Source of the DNA: an uncultured Acidimicrobiales bacterium
GTDB taxonomy: Bacteria > Actinomycetota > Acidimicrobiia > Acidimicrobiales > Iamiaceae
Length of the DNA: 8,049 nucleotides
Assembly: GCA_937926025.1 (NCBI GenBank)
Contig: CALANQ010000196.1
Location: forward strand, 1 to 8,049
Direction: 5' to 3'
The notes under the pieces: model-generated
Seen by the model: the letters and a program-made list of their open reading frames with translations, nothing else
Databases searched by the model: none
Told to the model about the DNA's origin: nothing
Part shown: piece by piece, positions 1 to 6,336 of the stretch
How positions within the stretch are numbered: position 1 is the stretch's first letter
Layout of the letters: each line of letters starts with the position of its first letter
Made by a program: the position numbers and the translations under genes

Positions 1-765
1 TACTCGCAGGTGCGGAACTTCTTCGGCGCCGGACCGGAGTCGCGAACCATCGCCTTCGGCCACGCCCAGGACGTCATCAAGATCGAGCGCACGCTGGGCC
101 TCTGGATCGAGCCGCACATCCAGCGCTGGTACCTGGACCTGCCGTCCCACGGCTTCATCAAGGTCTGGAACGTCTACTACGGCACCGCCCACTTCGTCAT
201 CACCATCGGCGTGCTCATCGCCGCGTACCGGCTGGCCCCGGCCCGCTACCGGTTCATCCGCACCACGCTCGCCGGCACCACGGCGCTCGCCCTCATCGGC
301 TTCGCCTCGTTCACCCTGATGCCGCCCCGCCTGCTGGGCGTCGACTCCGCTTACGGCGCCTGCCTCGGCCAGGGCGCCGACTGCCACGGCTACGGCATCG
401 TCGACACCATCGACGTGTGGGGCGGGCTGTGGAAGTTCGGCGAGGGCGGGATGGCCGCCGTGTCCAACCAGTACGCCGCCATGCCCAGCCTGCACATCGG
501 CTGGTCCATGTGGTGCGCGCTCAGCATGATCCTGGTCATCGGCCAGGGCCGGAAGCGCTACTGGTGGTTCCTGTACCCGGCCACCACGTTCTTCTGCATC
601 ATCGTCACCGGGAACCACTACTGGCTCGACGCCTTCTTCGGCATCGTCGCCCTGGCCGGCGGCACCCTCATCGCCCTCGGGTTCGAACGGCTCCGGCGCG
701 ACCGGCTCGCCCCGCGGGCCCACGGCACCCCTCCCCCCACCCCGGCCGACCCGACCCCGGCGTAG
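1..765 (+). CDS. PAP2-superfamily (Aur1/Ipt1-like, PAP2_3) membrane phosphatase, 5' partial
   Basis: The frame is open to the first base, so the true start probably lies upstream; an internal GTG at 10 is the first candidate start in view. The visible 254 codons carry the two hallmark motifs of the PAP2_3 (inositolphosphotransferase Aur1/Ipt1-like) family: AAMPSLHIGW (nt about 478-507) and GNHYWLDAFFG (nt about 610-642). Counting from the GTG, these supply H162, H203 and D207, the expected catalytic residues. Hydrophobic segments at about residues 58-75, 88-105, 165-178, 188-201 and 209-226 indicate a multi-pass inner-membrane protein with the active site at the membrane face. The last 20 residues are a Pro/Ala-rich tail. 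Family members hydrolyse or transfer phosphate groups on lipid-linked substrates; the substrate here cannot be told. The gene converges on the DUF2332 gene, with 10 nt between the stops. Confidence 0.88.
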   Translation, partial: YSQVRNFFGAGPESRTIAFGHAQDVIKIERTLGLWIEPHIQRWYLDLPSHGFIKVWNVYYGTAHFVITIGVLIAAYRLAPARYRFIRTTLAGTTALALIGFASFTLMPPRLLGVDSAYGACLGQGADCHGYGIVDTIDVWGGLWKFGEGGMAAVSNQYAAMPSLHIGWSMWCALSMILVIGQGRKRYWWFLYPATTFFCIIVTGNHYWLDAFFGIVALAGGTLIALGFERLRRDRLAPRAHGTPPPTPADPTPA

Positions 766-775
766 CGCCCGGCTG

Positions 776-1805
776 CTAGCGGGTCGACGGGCGGATGACC
801 CCGCCCACCGGAGCCAGCCACACCACCGGCGGCCCGTGGTACGACGAGCGCCCCAGCAGGTGGGTGGTGCCGCCCGGCCACGTGGTGAGCCGCAGCTCGG
901 CCTGGTCGCCGCCGGGCTCCAGTCGCAGCCAGGCGAACGGCGCATCCTCGGTGGCCGCCTGGCCCGCCTCGTCGATGGCGGCCAGCATCGCCCGGCGCCC
1001 GTCGTCGGACAGGTACTGGAACATGATCGAGTGCGCCACCACCGTGGTGCAGCCGGGGCGGCCCTCGGCCAGCTGCGCCACCAGCCACTCCGGCGCCGAC
1101 GCCCGGTCCACCACCGGCGGGTCGGCCACCGCCACCGCCAGCGCCGCGTCGAGGCGGGCCCTCGGCCGAGGCCACGTCGATGGGCGCGATGTCGGCGCCC
1201 CGCCGCTCGACCACCTCGATGGGCGTGGCGAGGTCCGGCGCTGACGGGAACCACGGACGGTCGAACACCAGCGCGCTGTCGACCGGGCCGAAGGATCGGC
1301 TCGACGAGGCGACGTAGCGGTACCGGTCGAACAGGAGGTTCAGCCCGGCGCTGGCCCCCACCTCCAGCACCCGCAGCGGCAGCCCCAACCGGGCCACCTC
1401 CAGGTACCCGCCCAGCAGGGCCGCGCTCCGCCCCACCTCGTTGGTCTGCACCCCCTGGGTCAGGCGGGTGGCGATCTCGTCACCGTGCTCGATCGAGGCC
1501 GAGCGGACCGCCTCCCCCAGCCGGCGCCCCGGCGACCCGCCCGCGGACGGGAAGTGCGCGGCCAGGACCGGAGCCCGGCCATCGAGCACCAAGAGGTGCA
1601 GCGCTGCCAGGTACCGGAGGATCACCGCATCGCCGAAAGGGGCGTCGGCCACCGGCTCCAGCAGCGCAGCGATGGGGCCGTCGGCCGCCACGTCGCGCGC
1701 CACCACCCGGAGGATGTCCGAGTACAGGTCCGAGCCGGACATCTCGCAGCCGAAGCGCTGGGTCTCGATGGTCTCCAGCAGGGTGGTGCGGACGGCCGTC
1801 TCCAT
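776..1805 (-). pseudogene. DUF2332 family protein, disrupted by internal deletion and frameshift
   Basis: Two adjacent minus-strand frames together make one DUF2332 protein. The N-terminal part (1805 to about 1165) has the family signatures QTNEVGRSAALLGGYL and LRVLEVGASAGLNLLFDRYRY, the latter resembling SAM-binding motif I, then RGADIAPIDV. The C-terminal part (about 1157 to 776) is in another frame and continues ARLDAALAVA, CTTVVAHSIMFQYL, DAPFAWLRLEP and SYHGPPVVWL. The 1030-bp span is not a multiple of three. From memory of the family, about 15-20 residues with the conserved WPDQ motif belong between the two parts and are absent in every frame, so this is a deletion rather than a one-base slip. 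Without repair the N-terminal frame runs to a TAG at 618-620, inside the opposing PAP2 gene. The start ATG (1805) lies 2 nt after the cyclase stop; an in-frame GTG at 1811 would overlap that stop. DUF2332 has no established function that I know of. A consensus error in the assembly is the main alternative. Confidence 0.75.
1154..1171. other. Deletion/frameshift junction of the DUF2332 gene with a 12-bp palindrome
   Basis: The DUF2332 reading frame changes within about 1154-1171. On the minus strand the upstream frame ends GCC TCG GCC GAG, and the downstream frame begins GCC CGC CTC GAC (A-R-L-D). The two are joined by a run of G and C that can be read either way. The perfect palindrome CCTCGGCCGAGG sits at 1160-1171, directly on the break. 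A strong short hairpin beside a deletion endpoint fits replication slippage, but it is also a place where sequencing or assembly of GC-rich DNA fails. Confidence 0.6.
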
Positions 1806-1807
1806 GG

Positions 1808-2614
1808 TCACGGCGCCGGCGTCACCCGGACGAGCGACATCGGCTCGACGCCCTTGAGCTTGGTGCGCCGGGCCCGCCCGAACTGCACCCCCGCCATCGG
1901 CGCCACCGCCTCCCGCACATCGACTGATGCCACCACCTCGCTGCCCTTGGCCACCTCGGTGATGCGGGCCGCCACGTTGACCACGTGGCCCACCACGTCG
2001 TCGCGGGTCACCACCGCCTCGCCCAGGTGCAGCCCGGCTCGCAGGCGCAGCGGCTCGTCGATCAGCTCCACCAGCTCCAGCGCCGCCAGCAGCGCCGCCT
2101 CGGGGGCCGGGAACGTGAGCATCAGGCCGTCGCCCAGGTGCTTCACGATGCGCCCGCCCCGGCTGCGCACCACGGGCCCCATCACCTTCTGCTGCTCGAC
2201 GATGAGCTGGGCCGCCACCTCGTCGCCCTCGCTGGCGGTGAAGCGGGTGAACCCCTCGAGGTCCGTGAACATCACCGTCACCGGCGTGAGCGGCGCATCG
2301 ATCTCCACCTCCGACCGCAGCGACAGGCCCTGCAGGGCGCTCAGCCCCACCGAGGTCAGGGTGGACGGGCGGCGCTCCGCCGAACGCTCCAGGAACCGCT
2401 GCACCATCTCCGTGGGAGGTGCCGTCCGGAACGGGTTGTCTGCCGGATGCTCCAGCCACGCCCGATCCACCAGCCCCACATCCGCCGCCTGAGCGGCCCA
2501 CTCCGGGTCGCTGCGGATCAGGTCCGCCAGGCGCTCCGACACCGTCCGGCGCAGCGACGCGAACGCCTGCTCGCCCGCTGCCTTCGCACGATCGGTGGGA
2601 GCCATCGGGGCCAT
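1808..2614 (-). CDS. Class III adenylate/guanylate cyclase, soluble, with uncharacterised N-terminal region
   Basis: This 268-residue protein makes a cyclic nucleotide (cAMP or cGMP) from ATP or GTP. The catalytic domain spans about residues 105-268. Numbering from the ATG at 2614, it has the metal-binding aspartates D118 (VMFTDLEGFT) and D162 (KHLGDG), the substrate-selecting pair K158 and D206 (DDVVGHVVN), and the transition-state pair N213 and R217 (NVAAR), so all residues needed for catalysis by a homodimer are present. K158 with D206 favours ATP. Residues 1-105 are largely helical by composition (for example EWAAQAADVGLVDRAWLEHP) and match no domain I can name; they may be regulatory. 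No membrane segment is visible. Two starts compete, 2614 (MAPMAP) and 2605. A -10-like TACGAT overlaps the first ATG and ends 7 nt before the second, so a leaderless mRNA starting at 2605 (265 residues) is plausible; neither start has a clear Shine-Dalgarno. The DUF2332 gene follows in the same transcription unit. Confidence 0.9.
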   Translation of the reverse strand: MAPMAPTDRAKAAGEQAFASLRRTVSERLADLIRSDPEWAAQAADVGLVDRAWLEHPADNPFRTAPPTEMVQRFLERSAERRPSTLTSVGLSALQGLSLRSEVEIDAPLTPVTVMFTDLEGFTRFTASEGDEVAAQLIVEQQKVMGPVVRSRGGRIVKHLGDGLMLTFPAPEAALLAALELVELIDEPLRLRAGLHLGEAVVTRDDVVGHVVNVAARITEVAKGSEVVASVDVREAVAPMAGVQFGRARRTKLKGVEPMSLVRVTPAP

Positions 2615-2618
2615 CGTA
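2613..2618 (-). promoter_or_regulatory. Candidate -10 element for the cyclase-DUF2332 unit
   Basis: Read on the minus strand this is TACGAT, a match to the actinobacterial TAnnnT -10 pattern. It ends 7 nt before the ATG at 2605, the spacing expected when transcription begins at the start codon. No convincing -35 is visible. If correct, the ATG at 2614, which the hexamer overlaps, would not be transcribed. Confidence 0.35.
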
Positions 2619-2644
2619 GGTGGGGCCGCCGACCCCCCGACCGG

Positions 2645-2667
2645 GGCACGTGCCGCCCGTCACGGGC
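2645..2667. promoter_or_regulatory. Two abutting palindromes, candidate operator in the divergent intergenic region
   Basis: GGCACGTGCC at 2645-2654 is a perfect 10-bp palindrome. It is followed without a gap by GCCCGT-C-ACGGGC at 2655-2667, a perfect 6+1+6 inverted repeat. Both lie between the divergent cyclase and dxs genes, upstream of both promoter candidates. Paired dyads in such a position are typical of binding sites for dimeric regulators, but the background GC content makes chance palindromes fairly common. Confidence 0.3.
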
Positions 2668-2724
2668 CCGCTCCGCGCTGCGGGTCCGCCGACCACGCGA
2701 AAGGAGTTGGGGCGGCCGGGAAGG

Positions 2725-2730
2725 TAGCGT
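2725..2730 (+). promoter_or_regulatory. Candidate -10 element for dxs
   Basis: TAGCGT fits the TAnnnT pattern and stands out in a GC-rich intergenic stretch. It would place the transcription start near 2737 and give a leader of roughly 64 nt. No good -35 is visible at 17 nt upstream, so the call is weak. Confidence 0.28.
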
Positions 2731-2784
2731 GAGACCCTGCGCCGGGATCGCATCGCCTCTGCCCCGATGCCGCACCGTCCCGCT

Positions 2785-2790
2785 GGAGGA
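2785..2790 (+). promoter_or_regulatory. Ribosome binding site of dxs
   Basis: GGAGGA lies 10 nt before the ATG at 2801 and is the only strong Shine-Dalgarno sequence in this leader. It fixes the dxs start at 2801, although the same frame remains open far upstream. Confidence 0.6.
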
Positions 2791-2800
2791 CCCACCCACC

Positions 2801-4705
2801 ATGCTGCTGGAAAAGATCACCTGCCCCGCCGACCTCCGCTCGCTCAGCGAGCCCGAGCTCGACGAACTGGCGCAGGAGATCCGGGACTTCATCGTGGGCG
2901 CCGTCGCCCGCACCGGCAGCGGCCACCTCGGCTCCAACCTCGGCGTGGTCGAGCTCACCCTCGCCATCCACCGGGTGTTCGACTCCCCCACCGACAAGAT
3001 CCTGTGGGACACCGGCCACCTGGCCTACGTGCACAAGCTCGTCACCGGCCGCCAGGCCGGGTTCGAGCAGCTCCGCAAGGCCGGCGGCATGTCCGGCTAC
3101 CCGTGCCGAGACGAGTCCGAGCACGACTGGATCGAGAACAGCCACGCGTCCACGGTGCTCAGCTACGCCCACGGCCTGGCCCTCGCCGCCGAGCAGCAGG
3201 CCGAACAGGCCCGCCGCCAGGGCGAGACCCCCCGCCGCGACCACGTCGTCGCCGTCATCGGCGACGGCGCCCTCACCGGCGGCATGGCGTACGAGGCGCT
3301 CAACAACCTCGGCCACACCGACAGCCGGGCCATCATCATCCTCAACGACAACGGCCGGTCCTACGCCCCCACCGTCGGGCGCCTCACCGCCAGCGTCTCC
3401 CGCCTCCGGCTGGACCCGCGGTACCTCCGCCAGCGCCGCCGCGCCGAGGAGATCGTCCGCCAGGTGCCCATGGTCGGCCAGCACGTCGCGTGGGGCCTGG
3501 CCGGAGCCCGCGCCGGCCTGCGGGAGATGTTCGAGCCGCCGATCTTCTTGGAGACCCTCGGCGTCCGCTACAGCGGCCCCTGCCGCGGCCACGACACCCC
3601 CCGCCTCGAAGAGGCGCTGCGCAACGCCGCCGAGTTCGACGGCCCCGTCGTCGTCCACGTCCTCACCAAGAAGGGCAAGGGCTACCCGCCCGCCGAGCAG
3701 GACACGGAGAAGCACCTCCACGACACCTCCGGCGTGTTCAACCCGGAGATCGGTCCGCAGCCCAAGGGGCCGGGCGCACCGTCGTACACCTCGGCGTTCA
3801 CCGAAGCCATCGTCAAGGAGGGCGAGGCCCGGCCCGAGCTCGTCGCCATCACCGCGGCCATGCCCGGCTCCACCGGCCTGCTCCCGTTCGAGGAGCGGTT
3901 CCCCGAGCGCATGTTCGACGTCGGCATCGCCGAGCAGCACGCCGTCACCGCCGCCGCAGGCATGGCCATGGGCGGCCTTCGGCCCGTCGTCGCCGTGTAC
4001 TCCACGTTCCTCAGCCGGGCGTTCGACCAGGCCAACCTCGACGTCGGCCTCCACCACCTCCCCGTCGTCTACTGCCTGGACCGCGCCGGCATCACCGGCG
4101 ACGACGGCCCGTCGCACCACGGCATCCTCGACATGGTGCTGCTGTCGAAGGTGGCGGGCATGACCATGTTCGCCCCCTCCTCCTACCAGGAGCTCCAGGT
4201 CCAGCTGCACGACGCCCTCGACCTGTGCGACGGCCCCGTGTCGCTGCGCTGGCCCAAGACCGCGGCCCCCATGGTCGAGGAGGGCGAGGTCGGCCACGGC
4301 CTGTCGGCCCGCAAGGCGCGCCACGGCGACGACGTGTGCCTCATCGGCGTCGGCAAGATGTTCGCCGCTTGCCTCGAAGCCGCCGAGCTGCTGGCCGCCG
4401 ACGGCATCGAGGCCACCGTGTGGGACCCCCGGGTCATCAAGCCGCTGGACCCGGCCATGCTCGACGACGCCGCCCGGTTCGACGCCATCGTCACCGTGGA
4501 GGACGGCCTGCGAGAGGGCGGCATCGGCGACGCCATCGCCCACGAGATCGCGGACCGCACGCTCGGCACCGGCCGCACCCCCCGCGTGTCGGTCAACGGC
4601 GTGCCCGTCACCTACCTGCCCCACGGCAAGCCCGATGCCATCCTGGCCACCCTCGGCCTCGACCCCGAAGGCATCGCTCACACCACCCGCACCCTCCTCC
4701 CCTGA
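2801..4705 (+). CDS. dxs: 1-deoxy-D-xylulose-5-phosphate synthase
   Basis: This enzyme condenses pyruvate with glyceraldehyde 3-phosphate, using thiamine diphosphate (ThDP) and Mg2+, to form DXP, the entry step of the MEP isoprenoid pathway and a precursor for thiamine and pyridoxal. The 634-residue length is normal. Domain I (about 1-290) has SGHLGSNLGVVEL, WDTGH (69-73), the Mg/ThDP motif GDGALTGG with NDN (154-184), and SHAST. Domain II (about 325-490) has GIAEQHA with catalytic E378, then Y400, R406, D435 and H439 (DDGPSHHG) and R483. Domain III (about 500-634) ends in YLPHGKPDAILATLGL. Two deviations stand out: the usual GHQ(A/S)Y is GHLAY (L74), and the nearly invariant GP(I/V)DGHD is GPCRGHD (C261, R262). 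The ThDP-binding and substrate-binding residues are otherwise intact, so activity is likely, but a specialised paralogue is possible. The gene has its own leader and SD, diverges from the cyclase, and converges on the Fe-S carrier gene. Confidence 0.93.
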   Translation: MLLEKITCPADLRSLSEPELDELAQEIRDFIVGAVARTGSGHLGSNLGVVELTLAIHRVFDSPTDKILWDTGHLAYVHKLVTGRQAGFEQLRKAGGMSGYPCRDESEHDWIENSHASTVLSYAHGLALAAEQQAEQARRQGETPRRDHVVAVIGDGALTGGMAYEALNNLGHTDSRAIIILNDNGRSYAPTVGRLTASVSRLRLDPRYLRQRRRAEEIVRQVPMVGQHVAWGLAGARAGLREMFEPPIFLETLGVRYSGPCRGHDTPRLEEALRNAAEFDGPVVVHVLTKKGKGYPPAEQDTEKHLHDTSGVFNPEIGPQPKGPGAPSYTSAFTEAIVKEGEARPELVAITAAMPGSTGLLPFEERFPERMFDVGIAEQHAVTAAAGMAMGGLRPVVAVYSTFLSRAFDQANLDVGLHHLPVVYCLDRAGITGDDGPSHHGILDMVLLSKVAGMTMFAPSSYQELQVQLHDALDLCDGPVSLRWPKTAAPMVEEGEVGHGLSARKARHGDDVCLIGVGKMFAACLEAAELLAADGIEATVWDPRVIKPLDPAMLDDAARFDAIVTVEDGLREGGIGDAIAHEIADRTLGTGRTPRVSVNGVPVTYLPHGKPDAILATLGLDPEGIAHTTRTLLP

Positions 4706-4716
4706 CCCCCGGGAGG
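4696..4716. terminator. Possible hairpin terminator between convergent dxs and the Fe-S carrier gene
   Basis: CCTCCC (4696-4701) and GGGAGG (4711-4716) form a perfect 6-bp stem with a 9-nt loop that spans the dxs stop codon. There is no T-tract on either strand, so it is not a classical intrinsic terminator. Its position between convergent genes only 45 nt apart is the main support. Confidence 0.28.
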
Positions 4717-4750
4717 CGGTGGGTCGGCGGCGGGGGTGATCCGGTGCGGG

Positions 4751-5395
4751 TCAGTCGGTGTAGAAGGGGTTCTCGCCGGCGTCGTGATCGGTGGTGTCGA
4801 CGACCTCGGTGATCTCGGGGATGTGCTCGAGGATCGCCTTCTGGATGCCCTCGCGGAGGGTCACCGCGCTGACGGCGCAGCCCTGGCAGCCGCCGCCCAT
4901 GGTGATGACGGCGGTGGACTCGCGCACCTCGACCAAGGAGGCGAACCCGCCGTGGGAGGCCAGCGACGGGTTGATCTGCTGGTCCAGGAGCTGCTGGACG
5001 CGCTCGGTGACGGTGCCCGACAGCTCGACGTCGAGGCCGGCGCGCGGGTCGGGGCGGTGGGGGTTGCGGATGACCAGCCCGCCCTGCCCTTCGGCGCTGG
5101 GCAGGTCGAGGGTGGCACCCCACAGGGCGTCGACGCTGTCGGCGGGGACCATGACGATCAGCTCGCCCTGGTTGTAGACGACGTCGTCGTCGGCGGCCTC
5201 GGCACGCTCCTCGAACGAGAGGTCGTAGGCGTACTCGACGCCCCGGGTGCCGGTGACGGCGATGCGCAGGCCCAGGGCGTCGGGGTCGTCCTCGGCGTGG
5301 AGGATGCTCAGCACCTGGTCGAGGGCGGCGTCGGTGACGCGCAGCGGGACCGGCTTGGTGGCGGTGGCGGTGTCGGCGGTATCTGCATCTTCCAT
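4751..5395 (-). CDS. nfuA: NfuA-type Fe-S cluster carrier (degenerate A-type domain + NifU C-terminal domain)
   Basis: This protein carries Fe-S clusters to client enzymes in the cytoplasm. Residues about 17-112 resemble the HesB/IscA (A-type) fold (LRVTDAALDQVLSIL, LGLRIAVTGTRG, YDLSFEE) but contain no cysteine, as in E. coli NfuA, where this domain serves for client recognition. Residues about 125-200 are a NifU-like domain with INPSLASHGGFASLVEV and the cluster-binding C170-x-x-C173 in MGGGCQGCAVSAVTL; the expected cluster is a 4Fe-4S shared between two subunits. The end, GENPFYTD, resembles the aromatic ending of many NfuA homologues. Its 214 residues slightly exceed E. coli NfuA (191), partly through a Thr/Ala/Asp-rich N-terminus. 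The ATG at 5395 has no clear Shine-Dalgarno; a -10-like hexamer 9 nt upstream suggests an almost leaderless mRNA. The gene is monocistronic, with no isc or suf genes nearby. Confidence 0.9.
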   Translation of the reverse strand: MEDADTADTATATKPVPLRVTDAALDQVLSILHAEDDPDALGLRIAVTGTRGVEYAYDLSFEERAEAADDDVVYNQGELIVMVPADSVDALWGATLDLPSAEGQGGLVIRNPHRPDPRAGLDVELSGTVTERVQQLLDQQINPSLASHGGFASLVEVRESTAVITMGGGCQGCAVSAVTLREGIQKAILEHIPEITEVVDTTDHDAGENPFYTD

Positions 5396-5404
5396 GGTTG
5401 CATC

Positions 5405-5410
5405 AGGCTA
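5405..5410 (-). promoter_or_regulatory. Candidate -10 element for nfuA
   Basis: Read on the minus strand this is TAGCCT, a TAnnnT match ending 9 nt before the nfuA ATG. It predicts a leader of only about 3 nt. A TTGGTC lies about 20 nt further upstream, too far to be a good -35. Confidence 0.33.
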
Positions 5411-5579
5411 CCGGCGACCCCCGCCGGAGCGACCAACCGGCCCGGCGCGCCCGACGGGGCCGATGCCCGGGGCGGGTGGCCCGGACGGCCGGATGTCCGG
5501 TCGCCGATGAGGGTGAGCAGCCTCGGTCCAGGTCAGGAACCGCTCAGGCAGCCGATCGGTGCCCGAAACGTCCGCTGGG

Positions 5580-5585
5580 TACAGT
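5580..5585 (+). promoter_or_regulatory. Candidate -10 element for the zinc-ribbon/TerB-like gene
   Basis: TACAGT fits TAnnnT and is preceded by TGGG. It would give a start near 5592 and a leader of about 31 nt before the ATG at 5623. The -35 region is not recognisable. The rest of the 5396-5622 gap holds no gene I can support. Confidence 0.3.
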
Positions 5586-5622
5586 CCCGGCGGTCCTTCC
5601 ACCGCCCACCCCGACCGAACCC

Positions 5623-6264
5623 ATGAGCTCACCCCGCCTCTTCTCGATCCGCCCGCGCGTCGACCGCACGACGGCGTTCTTCTGCACCGCGTGCGGCGGT
5701 GACCGCGACGGCGAGGTCAGCGCCGGGCGGCGCTCCCTGGCGGTCGGGGGCCTGCGCGTCCTGCCGTGGAGCCGCGGCCAGGGCCACGTGCGGTGCACGG
5801 CGTGCCGCGGCTCGTTCACCCTCGATGCCCTCGACGTGCCGACGTCGGAGGAGCTCGGCCGCCACCTGATCGATCTCACCCGGGTGCTCACCGCCACCAC
5901 CGTGCGCACCGGCGACCCGACCCACCGGGCGATGCGCCGCCGCGCCGTGCAGCACGTCCGCACCGCCATCCCCGGCTACCACCAGAACCAGCTCGACCAG
6001 GACATGGCGGCCATCGACCCGGCGCACATCGGAGACCACGTGGCGCCCGTGGCCGACGCGCTGGCCGTCGCCGGCAAGGAGCGCCTGGTGGCCGGCATGG
6101 TGCAGGTGGCGCTGGCCGCCCACACGATCACGCCGCACCAGCGCTGGCTGATCGACCGGGTCGGCACGTCCCTCGGGCTGACGCCGATGCACATCACCGG
6201 CATCGTGTCCGCGGTCGCCGCTGCGGCCGAGCCCAGCGCCGAGGATCCCGCCGACCGGCCCTGA
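5623..6264 (+). CDS. Zinc-ribbon protein with TerB-like helical domain
   Basis: This 213-residue protein opens with a zinc ribbon formed by two CxxC pairs, C21-C24 (FFCTACGG) and C58-C61 (VRCTACRG), followed by a helical region (about 75-200) that resembles the TerB/DjlA-like fold. Support for TerB is a C-terminal pattern of about 40-residue helical units ending in LIDRVGTSLGLTPMHITGIV, which matches the last helix pair of TerB-type domains. TerB domains occur in tellurite-resistance and membrane-stress proteins and are thought to bind metal or partner proteins; no activity can be assigned here. No signal peptide or membrane segment is visible, so it is probably cytoplasmic. The ATG at 5623 was chosen because homologues begin just before the first CxxC and the upstream in-frame extension (from 5398) is low-complexity Arg/Ala/Pro. 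No SD is visible. A hairpin follows the stop and separates it from the hydrolase gene. Confidence 0.75.
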   Translation: MSSPRLFSIRPRVDRTTAFFCTACGGDRDGEVSAGRRSLAVGGLRVLPWSRGQGHVRCTACRGSFTLDALDVPTSEELGRHLIDLTRVLTATTVRTGDPTHRAMRRRAVQHVRTAIPGYHQNQLDQDMAAIDPAHIGDHVAPVADALAVAGKERLVAGMVQVALAAHTITPHQRWLIDRVGTSLGLTPMHITGIVSAVAAAAEPSAEDPADRP

Positions 6265-6271
6265 GCCGACA

Positions 6272-6291
6272 GCGGCGGGACGCCGCCCGCC
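6272..6291 (+). terminator. Possible hairpin terminator after the zinc-ribbon/TerB-like gene
   Basis: Starting 8 nt after the stop, the sequence can fold as GCGGCG-GGA-CGCCGC (6272-6286) or as GGCGGG-ACGCCG-CCCGCC (6274-6291). There is no T-run, as is common for terminators in very GC-rich actinobacteria. The next gene has its own promoter candidate, consistent with a transcription boundary here. Confidence 0.35.
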
Positions 6292-6324
6292 CCACCGGCG
6301 GGATCCGGAGGGGCCGATGCCGTC

Positions 6325-6330
6325 TACGTT
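6325..6330 (+). promoter_or_regulatory. -10 element of a leaderless promoter for the hydrolase-SDR operon
   Basis: TACGTT matches TAnnnT and ends exactly 6 nt before the ATG at 6337, which puts the A of the start codon at +1. No Shine-Dalgarno precedes this ATG, as expected for a leaderless mRNA, a common actinobacterial arrangement. The -35 region is not recognisable. Confidence 0.55.
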
Positions 6331-6336
6331 GCCCCC

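Noticed and set aside
767..784. CCCG/CGGG hairpin between the PAP2 and DUF2332 stops as a shared terminator
   Set aside because: The stem has only 4 bp and an 8-nt loop with no T-run; it is too weak to call.
618..2795. A very long open frame on the minus strand spanning the cyclase, DUF2332 and beyond
   Set aside because: Only its middle (1805 to about 1165) matches a real protein. The rest is Gly/Arg/Ala-rich shadow coding produced by high GC, and the cyclase occupies another frame.
2660..4681. Long minus-strand open frame opposite dxs, and a plus-strand frame from 2767 to 4812
   Set aside because: The first is Gly/Val/Ala-rich and the second Arg/Pro-rich, with no motifs. The dxs frame has complete domain conservation, so both are high-GC shadows.
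4706..5395. A functional link between dxs and nfuA through the Fe-S enzymes of the MEP pathway
   Set aside because: The genes are convergent with separate promoters, and NfuA serves many clients; adjacency alone does not support a link.
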